Notes: a model not told the origin generated them from the sequence alone. A stretch of DNA of 64,000 bases from Auriscalpium vulgare (GCA_019915015.1 JAHBBC010000005.1:1550001-1614000); one strand, 5' to 3'; positions 42,609 to 55,781 are shown, counted from the first letter of the stretch. A program made the numbers and translations.

Positions 42609-45600
42609 ATGAAGGCCCTCTTCAGCCGTCTCAACCGCGGCCTCAAGGACAAGACTGCAAAGGATCCCAAGGACTCCGACCAGTCTGCAGCCTATCGCCA
42701 GGAAAAGATACCGCAACTCCCTCCTCTCAGAGATTGGCCGCCCGGTTCCCAGCAGACCGCCCCGCAGCAGCCACAGCGCAACAGCGAGGCCCTGTCCATC
42801 GCGTCCTCCTTCAAACCTCTCCCTGAACTCTCAGATCGCCCGCTCCCTCCTATTGAAGAGCCTGCATCCGCCATCTCCGAATACCCCTCCCTATCCAGCA
42901 TCCCATTACGCGGTCCCCTCTCCGACGTCGCTGAGGAGGAATCGATTGACACCGCCATCGTAACCCGTACGCCTCGGCTCGAACAAGAGTCGGCGGGGCG
43001 CAGCTCGCGCAAGACGGCGAACGGCAGTATCTCCACCGCCAACGGCAGTACCGACGCGCCAAAGCGAGTCGCCTTCCTCTCTCCGCCGCCGACACCGGTC
43101 GGCATCAACGCTACACTGCCCGAGGAGCCTCCGGCCAAAACGTCCGTGTCGCGTTTCCAGGCCGCGCAGGGCAAAGACACGCGCGGTTCGACATCGACGG
43201 CTGCATCTGGGTCGCGGACAGACGTTGGGTCGAGCAAGGGGAGCACCCATACCGTCAAGGCGACTTCGACGCGGACTGCGACCTCCCCATACCCTGGCAA
43301 GTCATTCGGCGAAGCAGCTTCTATTCACCAATCCCTCCGCTCCGGCACACCCTTCTCGCAGAAGTCAGCAGGCGGCAGCAGTGTGCTGCCGCCTGCATCT
43401 TGGAGTGAGGGTGCCGAGGAAGACCTTGTCTCTAATCTTGGTCCCCGGGAACGCACGCGACAAGAGGTGCTTTGGGAAATTGTCGCAAGCGAAGAAAGGT
43501 GCGTGTGTGATATTCTGAGACCCCACTCTAGTTTTGACCCGTTCTCCGCGTGTTGTAGATATGTGGCAGAACTTGTCAAAATGAAAGACACGTTCCTAGT
43601 GCCTTTGCTCCACCCATATGCAACTTCCCCCGTGCTTGTGGCATCCCCGACTTTGGATTACGATGACTACCATCGCATCGACTCCCCGTCGGAATCCATC
43701 GAGCACCTACCCATCGCGTCCCGTTTCTTATCCCCCACACTCTTCCGGTCAGACACGCCTACGGCGATCGACACTGCTTCACGACGAGAGGACAAGGACA
43801 CGCCGAATATGGATAGCGAGTCTATGAACTCTGACGACGAAGACAACGACCAGATGGGGAAGGGTTATCAGGATTCTCGTCGCAACGGCATGGGCAAGCA
43901 CAACCATCCTCGATCACCCTACGGAGTGCGTACAAACGGCAAAGGCACTTCACTTCCGTTCCCCACCCGATCACACCACTCTTTGCCGCCGCCACCGCGC
44001 ATGAACCCCAGCGCCTCAACGCACTCATTGGGCCGGCAATCATACGTCGGTCCCTCTACCACAACAGAACGAAATCCGGAGCGCGAGCGTAAAACTATGT
44101 CAACACAGTCGGCTCGTGGCCTGTTGCGGAAGTCGAAGAAGAGCTTGACCAAGGGCGATTACATTCCCAATGGAGGTGTCTCACCGGCACAACTTCCAGA
44201 TGACTTAAGGCAGTGCTTGGACACCATCGAAAAGAGCATCCTTGAAGGGCATCTGAAGCTCAGTGACGGCCTCCGGAAACGCTATGATGATCAGTACCCG
44301 CTTGTGCGATCACTGGCTGATGTCTTTGTCGCCAACGTAAGCCTTTCGCTTTCATCATGACCACCTGCTTTTACTGACACCAGTTGCTAGTCGCATATTT
44401 TGCGTGGCTACGCTGACTACGTGCTTCATTTGGAGAGAGCGCTCGAACAGGTTGAAGACGCGCTTTCGCAATCGAGTGCCACAAAGCGACCAAAGAAACA
44501 GGACGCCGACGAATGGCTCAAAATCTGCACGTTCCTTCATCGCCTGGAGCAGGATGCGTCCGAGAAAGGGGAGACCGGGCTGGCAATCTCATTATCGAAG
44601 CCTTTCCAGCGTCTGCTCAAATATCCGCTGCTGTTCCAAAACCTCCTGTTCCACACGGACCCGTCGACCTTCGAGTACGAAAGCACTCTGCAGATGGTGG
44701 CCGAGGTCGAGAACATCGTTCGAAGTATAGAGGACGAGAAGATTCAAAAGGAGGAACGGGATAAGACACGAGACGTTCTTGCCCGAATCGAGGGCCTCGA
44801 CAAGCAGCGACAACTGGCCGCACCGAAGCCGTCTCGAGTCCTGGTGGAGGAGAAGGTCCTTTCAGACCCAAACGACGCGTCGAAGCCGAGCACCCCGCCC
44901 ATCACTGGCGCACCATCGAAAGCGGTGAAAGGCAAATCGTCGTTCAAGCGGTTCAGCGATGCGCTGCAGTCCTCGAACGGCGTCGGAGGCAAGAAGGACT
45001 TGTGGCTGGTGGTCTTCAATGATGTCACGCTTCGGTGTCAGCGCACGGGTACAACGTCCCTACCCCTCGGCAGTTCGCATGCGTCGCGGGCAAATTCATT
45101 GCCTGAGTTACAAGGTAAATCTAAGTACGCGACAACTGGGCGGCGGAACTCCCACCTGAAACCTCGTAATCTTTACAAATTCCTCAAGGTATGTTTCATA
45201 GGGTAGCTTCTATGCCTGTCCTCCCTAATCGACGTTTCAAAGATCGAGAGCTGGAATACCACTCAGCCACGAGAGGGCGTTGTTTCTATGGAGGAGTGAG
45301 TTTGAGCATCTCACAAGCGTGATGTGCTGTCTGACCGCGTACCTTTAGGGTTGTACGCTCAAGGGCGCAGATTCACTCGCCTTCCCAACCTCGCATCATC
45401 CCCATGCCAGACGACGACGACGATGACGGCGGAGACTCGGACGACTCGGACCGCAAGAGCAAGATGAGCTTCTCCTACTGGGGTGCGGACAAGGTTACCC
45501 TGCAAAAGCCCCTCGTCAAGGGCGGACGCCTCACCGCGGGCCCCAACGGCACGCGGCGCCCAGGGCCCGTCATGCCCACAGGCTACTCGCGCGAGTCGTC

Positions 45601-45970
45601 GGCAAACGCGAAGTTCGGCACGCGCATGATGTCTGGCGAGAACCCCGCGCCGCGCCCCGCGAGCCGGCGGACGCAGGCGACGCCGACGAGCCGCCGCCCG
45701 CAGCAGTCCGACGACAACACCTCCGTGAAGGTCACGGTGACGCCGCGCCCTGCATGGGACGGCAGCACGCGGTCGCAGATTCCCCAGGCCCCGGTGGTCG
45801 CGCTGAAGCGCTCGCGCAACACGTCGCAGAACAGCGCGGCCACGACGCGCGCGACGACCACGCCGACGAACAAGCTGCTTGCGTCGCCCGCGCCATCGGA
45901 GGATTCTGGTGTGGGTCTTTACCGCCAGATGATGGCACAGGATCCTTCGCTGAATCGCTCTCAGTCTTAG
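42609..45970 (+). CDS. Dbl-homology Rho guanine nucleotide exchange factor
   Basis: Exons 42609-43498, 43559-44336, 44391-45188, 45243-45295 and 45349-45970 encode 1,046 residues. The first 280 residues are Ser/Thr/Pro-rich. The Dbl-homology domain begins with RTRQEVLWEIVASEERYVAEL (residues about 285-305) and contains the conserved helix SKPFQRLLKYPLLFQNLL near residue 625. Between the first helix and the rest (residues about 320-505) lies a long low-complexity insert. After the DH domain, LWLVVFNDVTLRCQR and KPRNLYKFLKIESWN look like beta strands of a divergent PH-like module. A disordered Arg/Ser/Pro-rich tail closes the protein. It should activate a Rho or Cdc42-type GTPase in polarity or wall signalling; the target is unknown. 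Confidence 0.82.
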
Positions 45971-46377
45971 ATCGCATTTAATTATACCTCTTACCCTTAC
46001 CCCTTAGGCTTTACCCAGCGCTGCGTATACCATCATCCCACGCACTATTCTATATAATCTTCATGAACGATACGCATATGTGATGCATTCCTCCTTGTCT
46101 GTTCCACTTGTTCAGTGTTCAATGCTTTTCTTTGCTGCTCATGTCTTGACCGTACCCTTTGTCCGCGATACCACATTCAATCATGGCATATTCCCGCCCC
46201 CTTGCTACGCGTTCACGCTCAGCATTTTGCTGGCACGACATCTACACTCCCTCATCTTTCATTTATGCCCTCATTTTTACATCGGTCACACCAACACTCC
46301 TTCGGATCCACGCCGCCTTCGTTACAGTTAATCTATACATGTGGCTTAGATATTACCTGTATCATCATATGCTGATT
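45971..46377. other. Convergent 3' spacer between Rho-GEF and asparagine synthetase
   Basis: 407 bp, markedly AT-rich compared with the flanks. It should hold both 3' UTRs. A reading frame on the plus strand (46080-46331) is Phe/His/Leu-rich and has no support. Confidence 0.45.
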
Positions 46378-48740
46378 TCAATGCACTTCGTCTTCCGTTT
46401 TGTACGCGGAGTTGTGGATGGCGACACTGCGCCCGCTCGGGTCTGGTGCGCATCCCCAGTCTCCGCGGGGTACCCAGCTTGCGCAGGCAGATATGTGAGC
46501 TACGCAGATAGCGACGTCAAGAAGCATCGGGGCTTACCGCACGGCAGTCTGGGCGGCAGCCTCCGAGAGGAAAAGACCTGAGGGCAAGCGTAAGAGGCGG
46601 GTCCCACACTGCCGTGGGTGCTGGGCACTCACTGTCGAAGATGTCGCGGATGTAGTACGCCTCCTTGGTGTCCGGGGTGTTTTCGGGCCAGCGGTCGGAT
46701 CGCTTCGCGAAGATGTCGTCTGAGATCGCGCTCTCGGCTTGGTCTTTCATACTGCGTGCGTGTCAGTAGGGTAAACGGAAGGCATTTTCGAAGCGGAAGT
46801 GCTTACCCGTCTATCCATGAGTAGCCCACGCCGTCGGAGAATTGCTCCTTCTGCCTCCACAGGATCGACCGCGGAAGATAGGGCTACCAAATCTCTCAGA
46901 CGGCGGTCTCAAACTGAACGCCGCTGCCCAGCGTACCTTTTTGCCATCAGGCGCGATGTCGAAGGCCTTACGGAGTATGTACTACGCTTGGACGTCAGTA
47001 AATGTCACGAAGGCTACCCACGTATGTTATTGACGTACCTTCTCCATTTTCGGGCAGCCATCCTCGTCGACCTCCTGGGCGTCCCCTTTGTGGAACTGCT
47101 TCTCCTTCGGGTCGATGTTCATGGCCACCTCGAGGAACGCTTTGTCGAGGAAGGGCACACGGGCCTCCAAGCCCCAAGCCATGGTCGACCTGCCGGTGTC
47201 AAAACGCCGCATATAACATGAGGACAGGGAGAATCTCACTTGTTTGCACGGAGGCAGTCCGCCGTGTGCAGATTCTTGACCCTGCGGACACATTCTTGGT
47301 GGAACGACTTGGCATCCGGCGCAGCGTGGAAATACAAGTAGCCTGGGGTGTGTTCAGCCGGCCGTCGAGACGGACGTAATTGCACCGCGCTCACCCCCGA
47401 ATATTTCGTCGCTTCCTTCGCCGCTGAGCACCATTTTCACACCCATGGCTTTGATCTTGCGGCTAAGAAGGTACATCGGCGTGCTCGCGCGCACGGTCGT
47501 GACGTCGTACGTCTCCAAGTGATAGATTACCTCCGGGATGGCATCCAGCCCCTCTTGCACCGTGAACACATACTCATGATGGACCGTACCCAAGTAGTGC
47601 GCGGCCTTCCGGGCGGCCAGGAGATCAGGAGAGTTCTCGAGACCAATGGAGAAAGAGTGCAGCTGGGGCCAAGAGGCGATCGTCGCTGTTTCAATGAAAT
47701 GAAGTCAGAGGAAGCACATCTTGCAGGGCGGAGATACGCCACACACCGTCTTCGTTCACGAGACTGGAGGCCACGCCAGGCGGTGTAGCAAGGCCGCTCT
47801 CGCCCTGTTCGATGCGTTTCTTGCGCGCCTCGTACTGCGCCTGGGCGACCTTCTCCGTCTCCCTCGCCGCTATCGCCGCGATGAGGCTGCTGTCCAGGCC
47901 ACCGCTCAGCAAGACACCGTACGGCACTTCGGACATGAGGCGTTTCTTCACCGCAGCTTCGAGACTCTCCCGCAGCGATATGAGGTCGGCCTTCTGCGTC
48001 GGAATGGTCGCGTCGGGCCCGTCTGAGTCGCCGTTCCACCATGTCGGGGTAAAGTAGCGCGCGACGAAGTCGTCTTGGCTGTCGTAGACGTGCCCGGGAG
48101 GGAAGGAGATGATCTTGTCGCACTCGTCGATGAGGCACTTGAGCTCGGAGGCGAAGTAGACGGCACCGGGGCGTCGGGAGCTCCAGCCCTGGTAGAGCGT
48201 GGTGATGCCAATAGGATCTCGGGCGGCAATGATACGCGGAGGTTCGACGGACTCGTCGAGGAGGACGAAAGAGAACATCCCGTCGAGAAGACCGCATAGA
48301 TCCTTCCCATGCTTCCGGTACTGGGCAGAAAGGTCTTTAACGATTTGTGGCAACGTCTGCACGCACAACTCACGAGAGGCAAGATGACTTCGCAGTCAGA
48401 ATGGGTCTTGAACTTATGGCCAGAGCCATAGGAAGCTCGCAGCTTGATGTGATTGTAGATCTCACCATTCACGGCAAGGACGAGCTTCCCATCTTCGCTG
48501 ACGAGGGGTTGGGCGCCGGTGTCTGATAGGCAAACGTCCAGACGGATTGCGATGCGTCCGAATGCAGGACTCACCGACGCCGACGATGGCAAGACGCTCG
48601 TGGACGAGGATAGACTGCTTGCCGACATAGCAGCCCGACCAGTCCGGGCCGCGATGGCGCTGCTTCTTGGAGAGGGCGATGAAGCGGGTTCTGTCGACAC
48701 CCGGCTTGGGGATGTTGTGCACGGCGAGGATGCCGCACAT
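46378..48740 (-). CDS. ASN1: Glutamine-dependent asparagine synthetase
   Basis: This enzyme converts aspartate to asparagine using glutamine and ATP in the cytosol. It starts MCGILAVHN at 48740; Cys2 becomes the N-terminal nucleophile of the glutaminase domain. Further glutaminase motifs are [17 protein letters not shown] and VNGEIYNH. The synthetase half has the ATP pyrophosphatase motif [12 protein letters not shown], then [36 protein letters not shown] and [22 protein letters not shown]. The C-terminus reads WVPRGDWG, then [16 protein letters not shown] and a stop at 46378. About eight introns interrupt it. All catalytic motifs are present. The choice of ASN1 over a paralogue name is arbitrary. 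Confidence 0.95.
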
Positions 48741-49338
48741 CGTTGGTGCAAGTTGACGACAACAATCTGGACATTTGAACAGTTTGCTGTTCGATCTGCT
48801 GGCTGGCCGTGACTCGCCCCTCTATCTCGGCAACGTCCGCGATAAGATTCCGACAATTCGTCGGCGCATCGGTCGGCGACGGCGACGTCGATGTTGCCAG
48901 CGGCCAGCGGTTCGAGCCAACCGGGAGCACACGCGTGGTATTCAAACGGAGCCTGCATGTCTCATCCCATCCACGCGCCCGAGAATAAGCGGCATTCGGT
49001 CAGCGTTGCCCCGCCCCGAGCACCATCCCTGGTCCGTTCGCTGGCTGATGCTCTCGGGCGCCGTGACATGCTTATGTGTGCTGCGGAGGCACAGCAATGG
49101 GCGCAGAGGGCTGGCGGATGGACGCGCTGGCCGGCCGCTCAAGCGCTCAATCCGAGCCGAGGACGTGGGCGGGTTCCCACGCGGGCGAGGAAACTGGCGC
49201 GGTCACCTCGTCCCACCCGTCGGTTGAGTCTGCGAGCCGCCTTCAGACCCCGTTCCCTGCCCGTCCGTTCGGAGCACTTCGCTGTTGCTCCTTCTACACC
49301 CGCTCTTTACTTCTCCTCATCTCCACACATAATACCCA
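48741..49338. promoter_or_regulatory. Divergent promoter region between asparagine synthetase and SSO1
   Basis: 598 bp separate the opposite start codons. The segment nearest SSO1 is pyrimidine-rich (TTCTACACCCGCTCTTTACTTCTCC region before 49339). No gene is supported. Confidence 0.4.
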
Positions 49339-50655
49339 ATGGCGCGCGATCGGCTTGCAGCTCTCCGGGTGCGTCCGTCGTCATTGCGAGCGCTCTGCCC
49401 TGGCTCATCATGTCTCTTTCTAGGCTCAACGGCAGGGAGGGAGCCCTACCAGCCCGACTGGAAACTATGAGATGTCCGGCCTCCAGACACAGGATCACAT
49501 CACAAACGGAAACGGTGCTCGCGCGGCAGAGGCGGATCCTATGACCGCTTTTTATAACGAGGTGTGTTACAATGTTCTTGCCACCTCTTGGTCCCCACAT
49601 CTTACATGTTTGCCTTGTAAGATTTCGTCTATCCAGGACCAGCTCAGGCTCTTCGACCAGAACGTGTCGCGCATCTCGGACTTGCATTCGCGCACACTCA
49701 ATCAAATGGACGACGCTGCGGCCAAGAGCACAGAGGCCCTGGACGAGCTTGTCGCCGAGACGCGGAAAGTGAGCGGCGACCTGAAGAACCGTATCCAGGA
49801 TCTCGAGAAACAGCCCACGCCTCCTGGGCAGGACGCTCGGATACGGAAGAATCAGGTGCGGCGTCAATTGCTACATGCGGGATCATTTCTGATCGACTCG
49901 TGCCGCGCAGACGTCCCTCGTCCGCTCGAAATTCATTGAGGCACTCCAAAATTACCAGCAGGTCGAACAGCAGTACCGACAGAGGTACAAGCAACGTGTG
50001 GAACGGCAGTTCAAAATCGGTATGACCGAACGTCGGTTTAATTGCGAGGCTTGAGCTTACACATCCATCTAGTCAAACCCGATGCGACCCCTCAGGAGGT
50101 AGCTGCGGTCGTTGAAGATGGCGATGGTTCCGGCGGCCAAATATTCTCCAAAGCTGTCAGCCCATCTTACACTATCCATGTCTACTCACGCTCAACTTTG
50201 TGCATAGCTCATGTCCTCCGACCACTATGCAGAGTCTAGACAGGCATACCGTGAGGTGCAAGACCGGCATGCGGACATTCGCAAGATTGAAGGCACTTTG
50301 GCCGAGCTGGCACAGTTATTCAACGACGTGCGTACAGCCACATGGCATTTGAATTTGTACCTGTCTCATACTAATTTGTGCGACAGATGAACCTCCTTGT
50401 TGTCCAACAAGACGATACCATCAATGCCATTGAAACTTCAGCTCAGCAAGTGGAAGGGGATACAGAGGCCGGGTAAGAGCGCAATGCATGTCGACTTGTT
50501 TTGTCGCTGACGCGCCACAAAGTCTGGTCCACACAGAGAAAGCCGTCAAGTCGGCGCGTTCTGCGCGCCGAAAGCGCTGGATCTGTTTCTTCATCTTCCT
50601 GCTCGTTCTCGCCGCCGTCGGCATTGCTGTCGGCGTCACGGTTGGCAAGAAATGA
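49339..50655 (+). CDS. SSO1: Exocytic t-SNARE syntaxin SSO1/PSY1
   Basis: This plasma-membrane Qa-SNARE pairs with Sec9 and synaptobrevin to fuse secretory vesicles. The best start is the ATG at 49339: a 30-nt exon (MARDRLAALR) spliced by a GTGCGT...TTCTAG intron to AQRQGGSPTSP, matching the usual fungal N-terminus. A later ATG at 49472 would lose it. The Habc helices follow (AFYNEISSIQDQLRLFDQNVS, LVRSKFIEALQNYQQVEQ, QRYKQRVERQF). The SNARE motif reads REVQDRHADIRKIEGTLAEL and then AQLFNDMNLLVVQQDDTINA with the central Gln in place. The C-terminus is a basic stretch (KSARSARRKRW) and a transmembrane anchor (ICFFIFLLVLAAVGIAVGVT). There are six or seven exons. Confidence 0.93.
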
Positions 50656-51022
50656 TCCTTGTGCATAGTCTTCTCCGGCGTATACCATCTGCTGATGCCG
50701 CTCTTTTGTTCTGTGTTATGTCTGCATATCTATCTCTATTCGACGGGACGGTTCTTGTTCTACGCGCCTGGTCCATATCTAGTGCTCATAATTTTTCCTA
50801 TTCTACACGTTTGCTTGTCGTTGAGGAGCCATGCACCATGCAATCTGGACTTTCAATTTGAGCCAGCCTGGAGGTTGACATAAGAGGGGTTTGTCAGGCT
50901 TGGCAATGGTGTTCCGTCGCGTGAGCTCGGCCAGCGCTCGGCAGCGAGTTGCATACGACCTTTTCCTCCCCGCCGTTTATAACGTTCCCCAGCTCTCTGC
51001 CCGCCCACGCCCATCGGTACCT

Positions 51023-52007
51023 ATGACAGGCAAAGGCAAGGCCCATCGTCGCAAGGGCGGCTCCGTCGAAGTCGTCGACCCCGCCCATGCCGTTGACCTG
51101 GCTACCCACCAAACCTACTCGGAGAACGTCTTCCTCTTCGTGCCCAATCTAATTGGTACGTGCACACCCGTTGACCCTACCGACGGCGCGTCCCACCGAC
51201 ACTCTTCGCAGGCTACACGCGCGTCATCCTCGCGGGGCTCTCGCTCCATTACATGCCTTATCATCCGAAGTACTGCACACTGCTGTATTGCGTGTCATGT
51301 CTGCTCGACGCCGTGGACGGCCAGGCGGCACGGGCTTTGGGGCAGACGTCGAAATTCGGCGCAGTGCTGGACATGGTGACGGATAGGTGAGCCTAAATAC
51401 ACCGCTCGTGTGCGCCCGCTTCTGACTGTTCGCAGGTGCACCACGTCGGGCCTCCTATGCTACCTGTCTTCTGTGTATCCTGCATGGGCCCTCGTCTTCC
51501 AGTTCCTCATCTCGCTGGACTTTGCGAGCCACTACATGCATATGTACAGGTACGCGCTGACACTTGTGCCGCAGCGACTGCACAGCTGACGTGTGCGGAC
51601 CGCAGCTCTCTGGTCACCGGTTCGCGCAGCCATAAGACGGTCACAAGCGAGGTCAGCCGAATATTATGGCTGTACTACAACGACTCCGTGAGTGCATCTC
51701 GCACAGGACACGAAATCGGTTTGACAAATGCTCTCGCTAGCGAACGCTCTTCGTCGTGTGCGCGGGAAACGAGCTGTTCTTCGTGTCCTTGTATCTCGTG
51801 AAATGGGTTAAGACCCCCATCGGCTTCACGAACCCATATCTAAGCGACCTGACGTGGCCGCAGCTGGTCGCGTACATGTCGTTCTGGGTCTTCCTGTTGA
51901 AGAACATCATCAACTTTGTGCAGCTATGGAAGGCATCCAAGATTTTGGTCGGCGTGGATCTGGCGGAGCGGTCGAAGGCGCGCGAAGAGGCGAAGGCCCG
52001 GTCATGA
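51023..52007 (+). CDS. PIS1: Phosphatidylinositol synthase
   Basis: This ER enzyme joins CDP-diacylglycerol and myo-inositol to make phosphatidylinositol. I chose the ATG at 51023 (MTGKGKAHRRKG) over the in-frame ATG at 50906, because short basic N-termini are normal for the family and the longer version adds an unusual leader. The signature of CDP-alcohol phosphotransferases, DG-x2-AR-x8-G-x3-D-x3-D, is complete in VDGQAARALGQTSKFGAVLD followed by MVTD. Several membrane helices are visible (YCTLLYCVSCLLDA, LLCYLSSVYPAWALVFQFLI, FVVCAGNELFFVSLYLV, LVAYMSFWVFLLKNIIN). MYSSLVTGSRSHKT is also typical of PIS. There are five or six exons. The tail is charged (EEAKARS). Confidence 0.92.
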
Positions 52008-52214
52008 GCGATGGGCTTGCCTGCTGTGTTGGATATCGTATAGCTCTAGCCCCCGACGGTGGACTGTCATAATACATTATATGCTCTAGAATTTATGTCG
52101 TTTTTGTGATTTATCAGCGCGAGATGAGCGTGGCCACGCAAGATTCGGTCAGCGCCCGCGCGCGGTCGGACTTGATTTGGCACGACGTCGACGCACGTCG
52201 ACGGTCCTGTGTAT

Positions 52215-55200
52215 ATGCGCTCTCCCAACCTCCTCAGTCGCGCACGGATTCTGTCAAGGTCTTCAGTGTCCTCTCGGGCTCTCCTCTCTTACTCTGGCCC
52301 CGCACGATACCCCAGGAAAGATGGCGCACCGGCGGTGCCTCCCAAGAGCACCCGCGTGTACAGGCGCGCCTCCTCGTCAACACCCGCCCCAGACGAGAGC
52401 GCATCACCGTCCGAGCCCGGCGATGGGGATGGCGACCCTCAGCCGGAGGTCGTCGTTGTCCGAATCCGCAATGGCAAGGTTGTAGAGGCCGAGGAGGACA
52501 AGCCGGAGTCACCTGGGCTGCCTACACCTCCAGGCGAGGTTCTCTGGAGCGAGGAGTTTCTCTCCGAGCGTCTCCCAACCGAGTCGCTTCCACCGCCAGA
52601 GATTCTGGAGGAGGCTCTGAACAATCTGTATGTCTCGCTGCATCCGAAAACGCAGCACAAGGCTGCCTACTCGTCTCCCTCCGGCCCGCCCGTGGAGCCC
52701 ACGCTGGCGCTTTACTGTCCCATCGAGGGCGGGGACTACATCTTGGACAACACGGTGCGCGAGCTGGCGCGTCGGACTGGCGCAGATGTGGTTGTGTTGG
52801 ATGCGGTGCAGCTAGCGGCGGGGGAGTGGGGGCACTTTGGCAAAGGTGCGTTTGCAGAGAGATCAATTCACAGGTGCTGTATTGAATCTCGCGCGCAGCT
52901 GCCACCCTTCTCGACCTTCCAGAGAACCCATTGCACTTCCCGTCGCATGCAAGCCCGTCCCGCCAGTCGCGTAGTGTAGATGAGGACGACGACATGGACT
53001 TCGCACCTATGGGCTTCCCATCCCAGATGACGCTCCACGTCGTAACACCGTCGCGCTCCTCCAGAGGGTCATCCTCATCCTCCAGCAATCAAAGCATCGT
53101 CAAGAGCAAGATGCTCTTTGACCAGCTGGTCAACATGCAGGCCCCCGCCACGTCCGACCCACCCACCCCGCCGAACCTCAAGCGACCGCGCCTCATCTAC
53201 ATCCGTGATTTCCCTACGATGGCTCCGTCATCCTCATCTTGGTATCCCGCCCTCCTCGCCGCTGTGCGCGCGCGGCGTCAAGGCCCGCTTGCACGGTCCA
53301 CCTCTCCCGTGACCAGCCCCGTCACGATCGTCTTCGGCATTACGCCGCCCATCACGCCCCCCACACACGCCCCCTCGTCCGGCTCTGGGCCCCGGAACAT
53401 GATGAGCCTGCTCACCAACCGCAGCGGCCCGCCGTCGGCGAGCACGTCGCCTGCGCGGCCGGGCAAGTCCGAGTGGACGGAGGACGAGCTGGCCGAGCGG
53501 GCGCGCGAGCGGCGCCTGCGGGACCGGCTGCGCAAGTGGGAGCGCGGCGACGCGACGCTGCTACACGAGCTGCCCAAGCCGTCCGTCGGCGAGGACAACG
53601 GCGAAGACAGCGGGACCAACGCGCTCGGCGCTTCCGGCGTTGTCGTCATTGGGCCCAATGGCGCGCCCCGAAGTTTCCCGTCGCTTTTGGGCGGCTCATT
53701 GGCGGGCGTGCGGGGCGCGCAGCGGAGTGGCCCGTCGGACTCGGAGGTAAACTCGCAGTTCTTCCGCACGTCGTTTTTGGTGCCCGCTTCGCGTTCGTCG
53801 ACCCGGGAAAAGGCCTCTCGTATCGGGCGCCGACGGGAAATCAACCAGCTCACGATGAAGATGGCCGTCGGTGCGATCGGCGGGGTGCTCCCCGCGGAAG
53901 CACCAAATCAATCGGCACCTGCGCCCGCGTCGCAAGAGCCGGAGGGCGCCTCGTTCGATGCTAAGGTCTCAGCACCTGTGACTGAGATGGACAAGATGTG
54001 GGACGAGTGGGGCAAGAAGGTCGAGCCGTGGTCCGCCGTGACGCAGATCGCGGACCAGGTGGTCGGCAACGCGGTGCATGCGTCGGGGCTGTATCGGTCG
54101 GCAGGCGCACGCCCCAGCCTCAGCCCCGCAGCCGTGGCGTGGTCCGATGTGCGACGGGCGTGGGCCGCGCAGCAGTCGTCGCGCGACGTGCGCAAGGCGT
54201 GGATGCAGGAGGCGGCGAATAAGCCTGCGAAGGAGCACCAACAGGAGGACGAGGACGACGAGGACGAAGGCGAGGCGGAGGGCCAGGACGAGGTGATTGA
54301 GAACGTGAAGCGCGATCCGTACCTCGACCAGCACGAGCAGAGGTTGCTGAGCTGCATTGTGGATGCCGGTAAGCAAGATTCTGTGCGCAAAGGATCGTAC
54401 TAACCCAGTCCACAGGGTCCATGCCCACATCTTTCAGCCAGGTCCACCTACCTCCACATACAATCGACTCCATTCGGACCATAGTATCGCTGCCTTTGCT
54501 TCATCCCTCATCATTCCAGCATGGTATCCTGAAGGAGCACGGAATGACAGGGTGCCTTCTATTCGGACCGCCTGGCACAGGCAAGACCCTTGCCGTGCGG
54601 GCCCTCGCGAAAGAGGCGGGCTGTCGCATGCTCGCCATCTCGCCGTCGGACGTCATGGACATGGTTCGTCCGCCCACTACGTACACTCTTGTTGATTGGA
54701 ACTAACCCTGGGTGTGCAGTACGTCGGCGAGGGTGAGAAGCTCGTGCGCTCTGTGTTTACGCTCGCGCGCCGGCTTGGGCCCTGTGTGGTCTTCATTGAC
54801 GAGATCGACGCGCTATTTGGCGCGCGGTCTTCCGCACGCGAAACCGGGGGTGCGATTGCGCACCGCGGCGTGCTTACGGAGTTCATGCAGGAGATGGACG
54901 GTCTGAAGAGCTCGAAGGACGACAAGGTCATCGTCATCGGCGCGACCAACCGGCCGTTTGACCTTGACGATGCCGTGCTGCGGCGTCTGCCACGAAGGCT
55001 CCTAGTAGACCTTCCGGGCGAAAAGGAGCGAGAAGGTGATTGCAGGCGACTTGTTCGCACTCCACTGTGCTCATTTCTTTGTCACAGAGATTCTCAAGAT
55101 CTTGCTACGCGACGAGACTTTGGCTCCCGACGTCAATCTGACGACCCTTGCTCAAAACACGCCCAGCTTCTCTGGCTCTGACCTTAAACGTGAGTAGCCA

Positions 55201-55722
55201 AGACGGTCCTGTTCTCACACGGCTGATTTACTCGCGATAGACTTGTGCGTGTCGGCTGCATTGGACGCGGTGAAGGAGATTGTTACTGTTCCTTGGGCGC
55301 TGTCACAGCAAGCGAAATCTTCGCCCAGTGAGGGAAATCCTTCTGCGACATCCTCCTCGAGCACTGCGAGCCAAGCTTCCGAGTCATCAGTCACACAGGA
55401 AGAGACAACAATATCGCATGATGAGGGCTCGAAGGAAGGCGATTCCAACCCACCAGCTGATGATGCTACACCTGCCACACCTCTCCGCACCCTTCGACCC
55501 CACAACTTTGCTAAGGCAATGAAGGAGATCACACCGTCCGCATCCGAATCTCTCGGCACACTAGCAGACCTCCGGAAGTGGAACGAGGAGTTCGGCGAGG
55601 GCCGCAAGCAGCGCAAGAAGCAGGTTTGGGGCAAAGATAGGTTCGGGTTCACGAAACAGTGGGGTAAGAGCGAGGACGGTAGAATAGCGTCAATAACTAC
55701 ACCCGCGGACGCGTCGGCTTAG
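52215..55722 (+). CDS. Mitochondrial AAA ATPase of the MSP1/Yta4-related group
   Basis: About 1,080 residues in six or seven exons (for example 52215-52845, 52899-54368). The N-terminus ([20 protein letters not shown]) is a good mitochondrial targeting sequence. A large N-terminal half contains [10 protein letters not shown] and [14 protein letters not shown], reminiscent of a degenerate nucleotide-binding fold, between low-complexity stretches. The C-terminal AAA module has [20 protein letters not shown] (Walker A), [12 protein letters not shown] (Walker B) and [20 protein letters not shown] with the Arg-finger region. FSGSDLK follows in the lid, and the C-terminal [15 protein letters not shown] helix is typical of the MSP1/spastin/katanin clade. 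A long Ser/Glu-rich insert precedes that last helix. Role in mitochondrial protein quality control is inferred from the clade. Confidence 0.82.
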
Positions 55723-55781
55723 TACGATAGATTAGGATAGCATACTGGTCATCGGTAATAGATCCCTGGGGATGCTGGCGC

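Noticed and set aside
50906..51022. Upstream ATG extending PIS1 by 39 residues
   Set aside because: The extension (MVFRRVSSASARQR...) is atypical for the family and probably a leader; the ATG at 51023 gives the usual short basic N-terminus.
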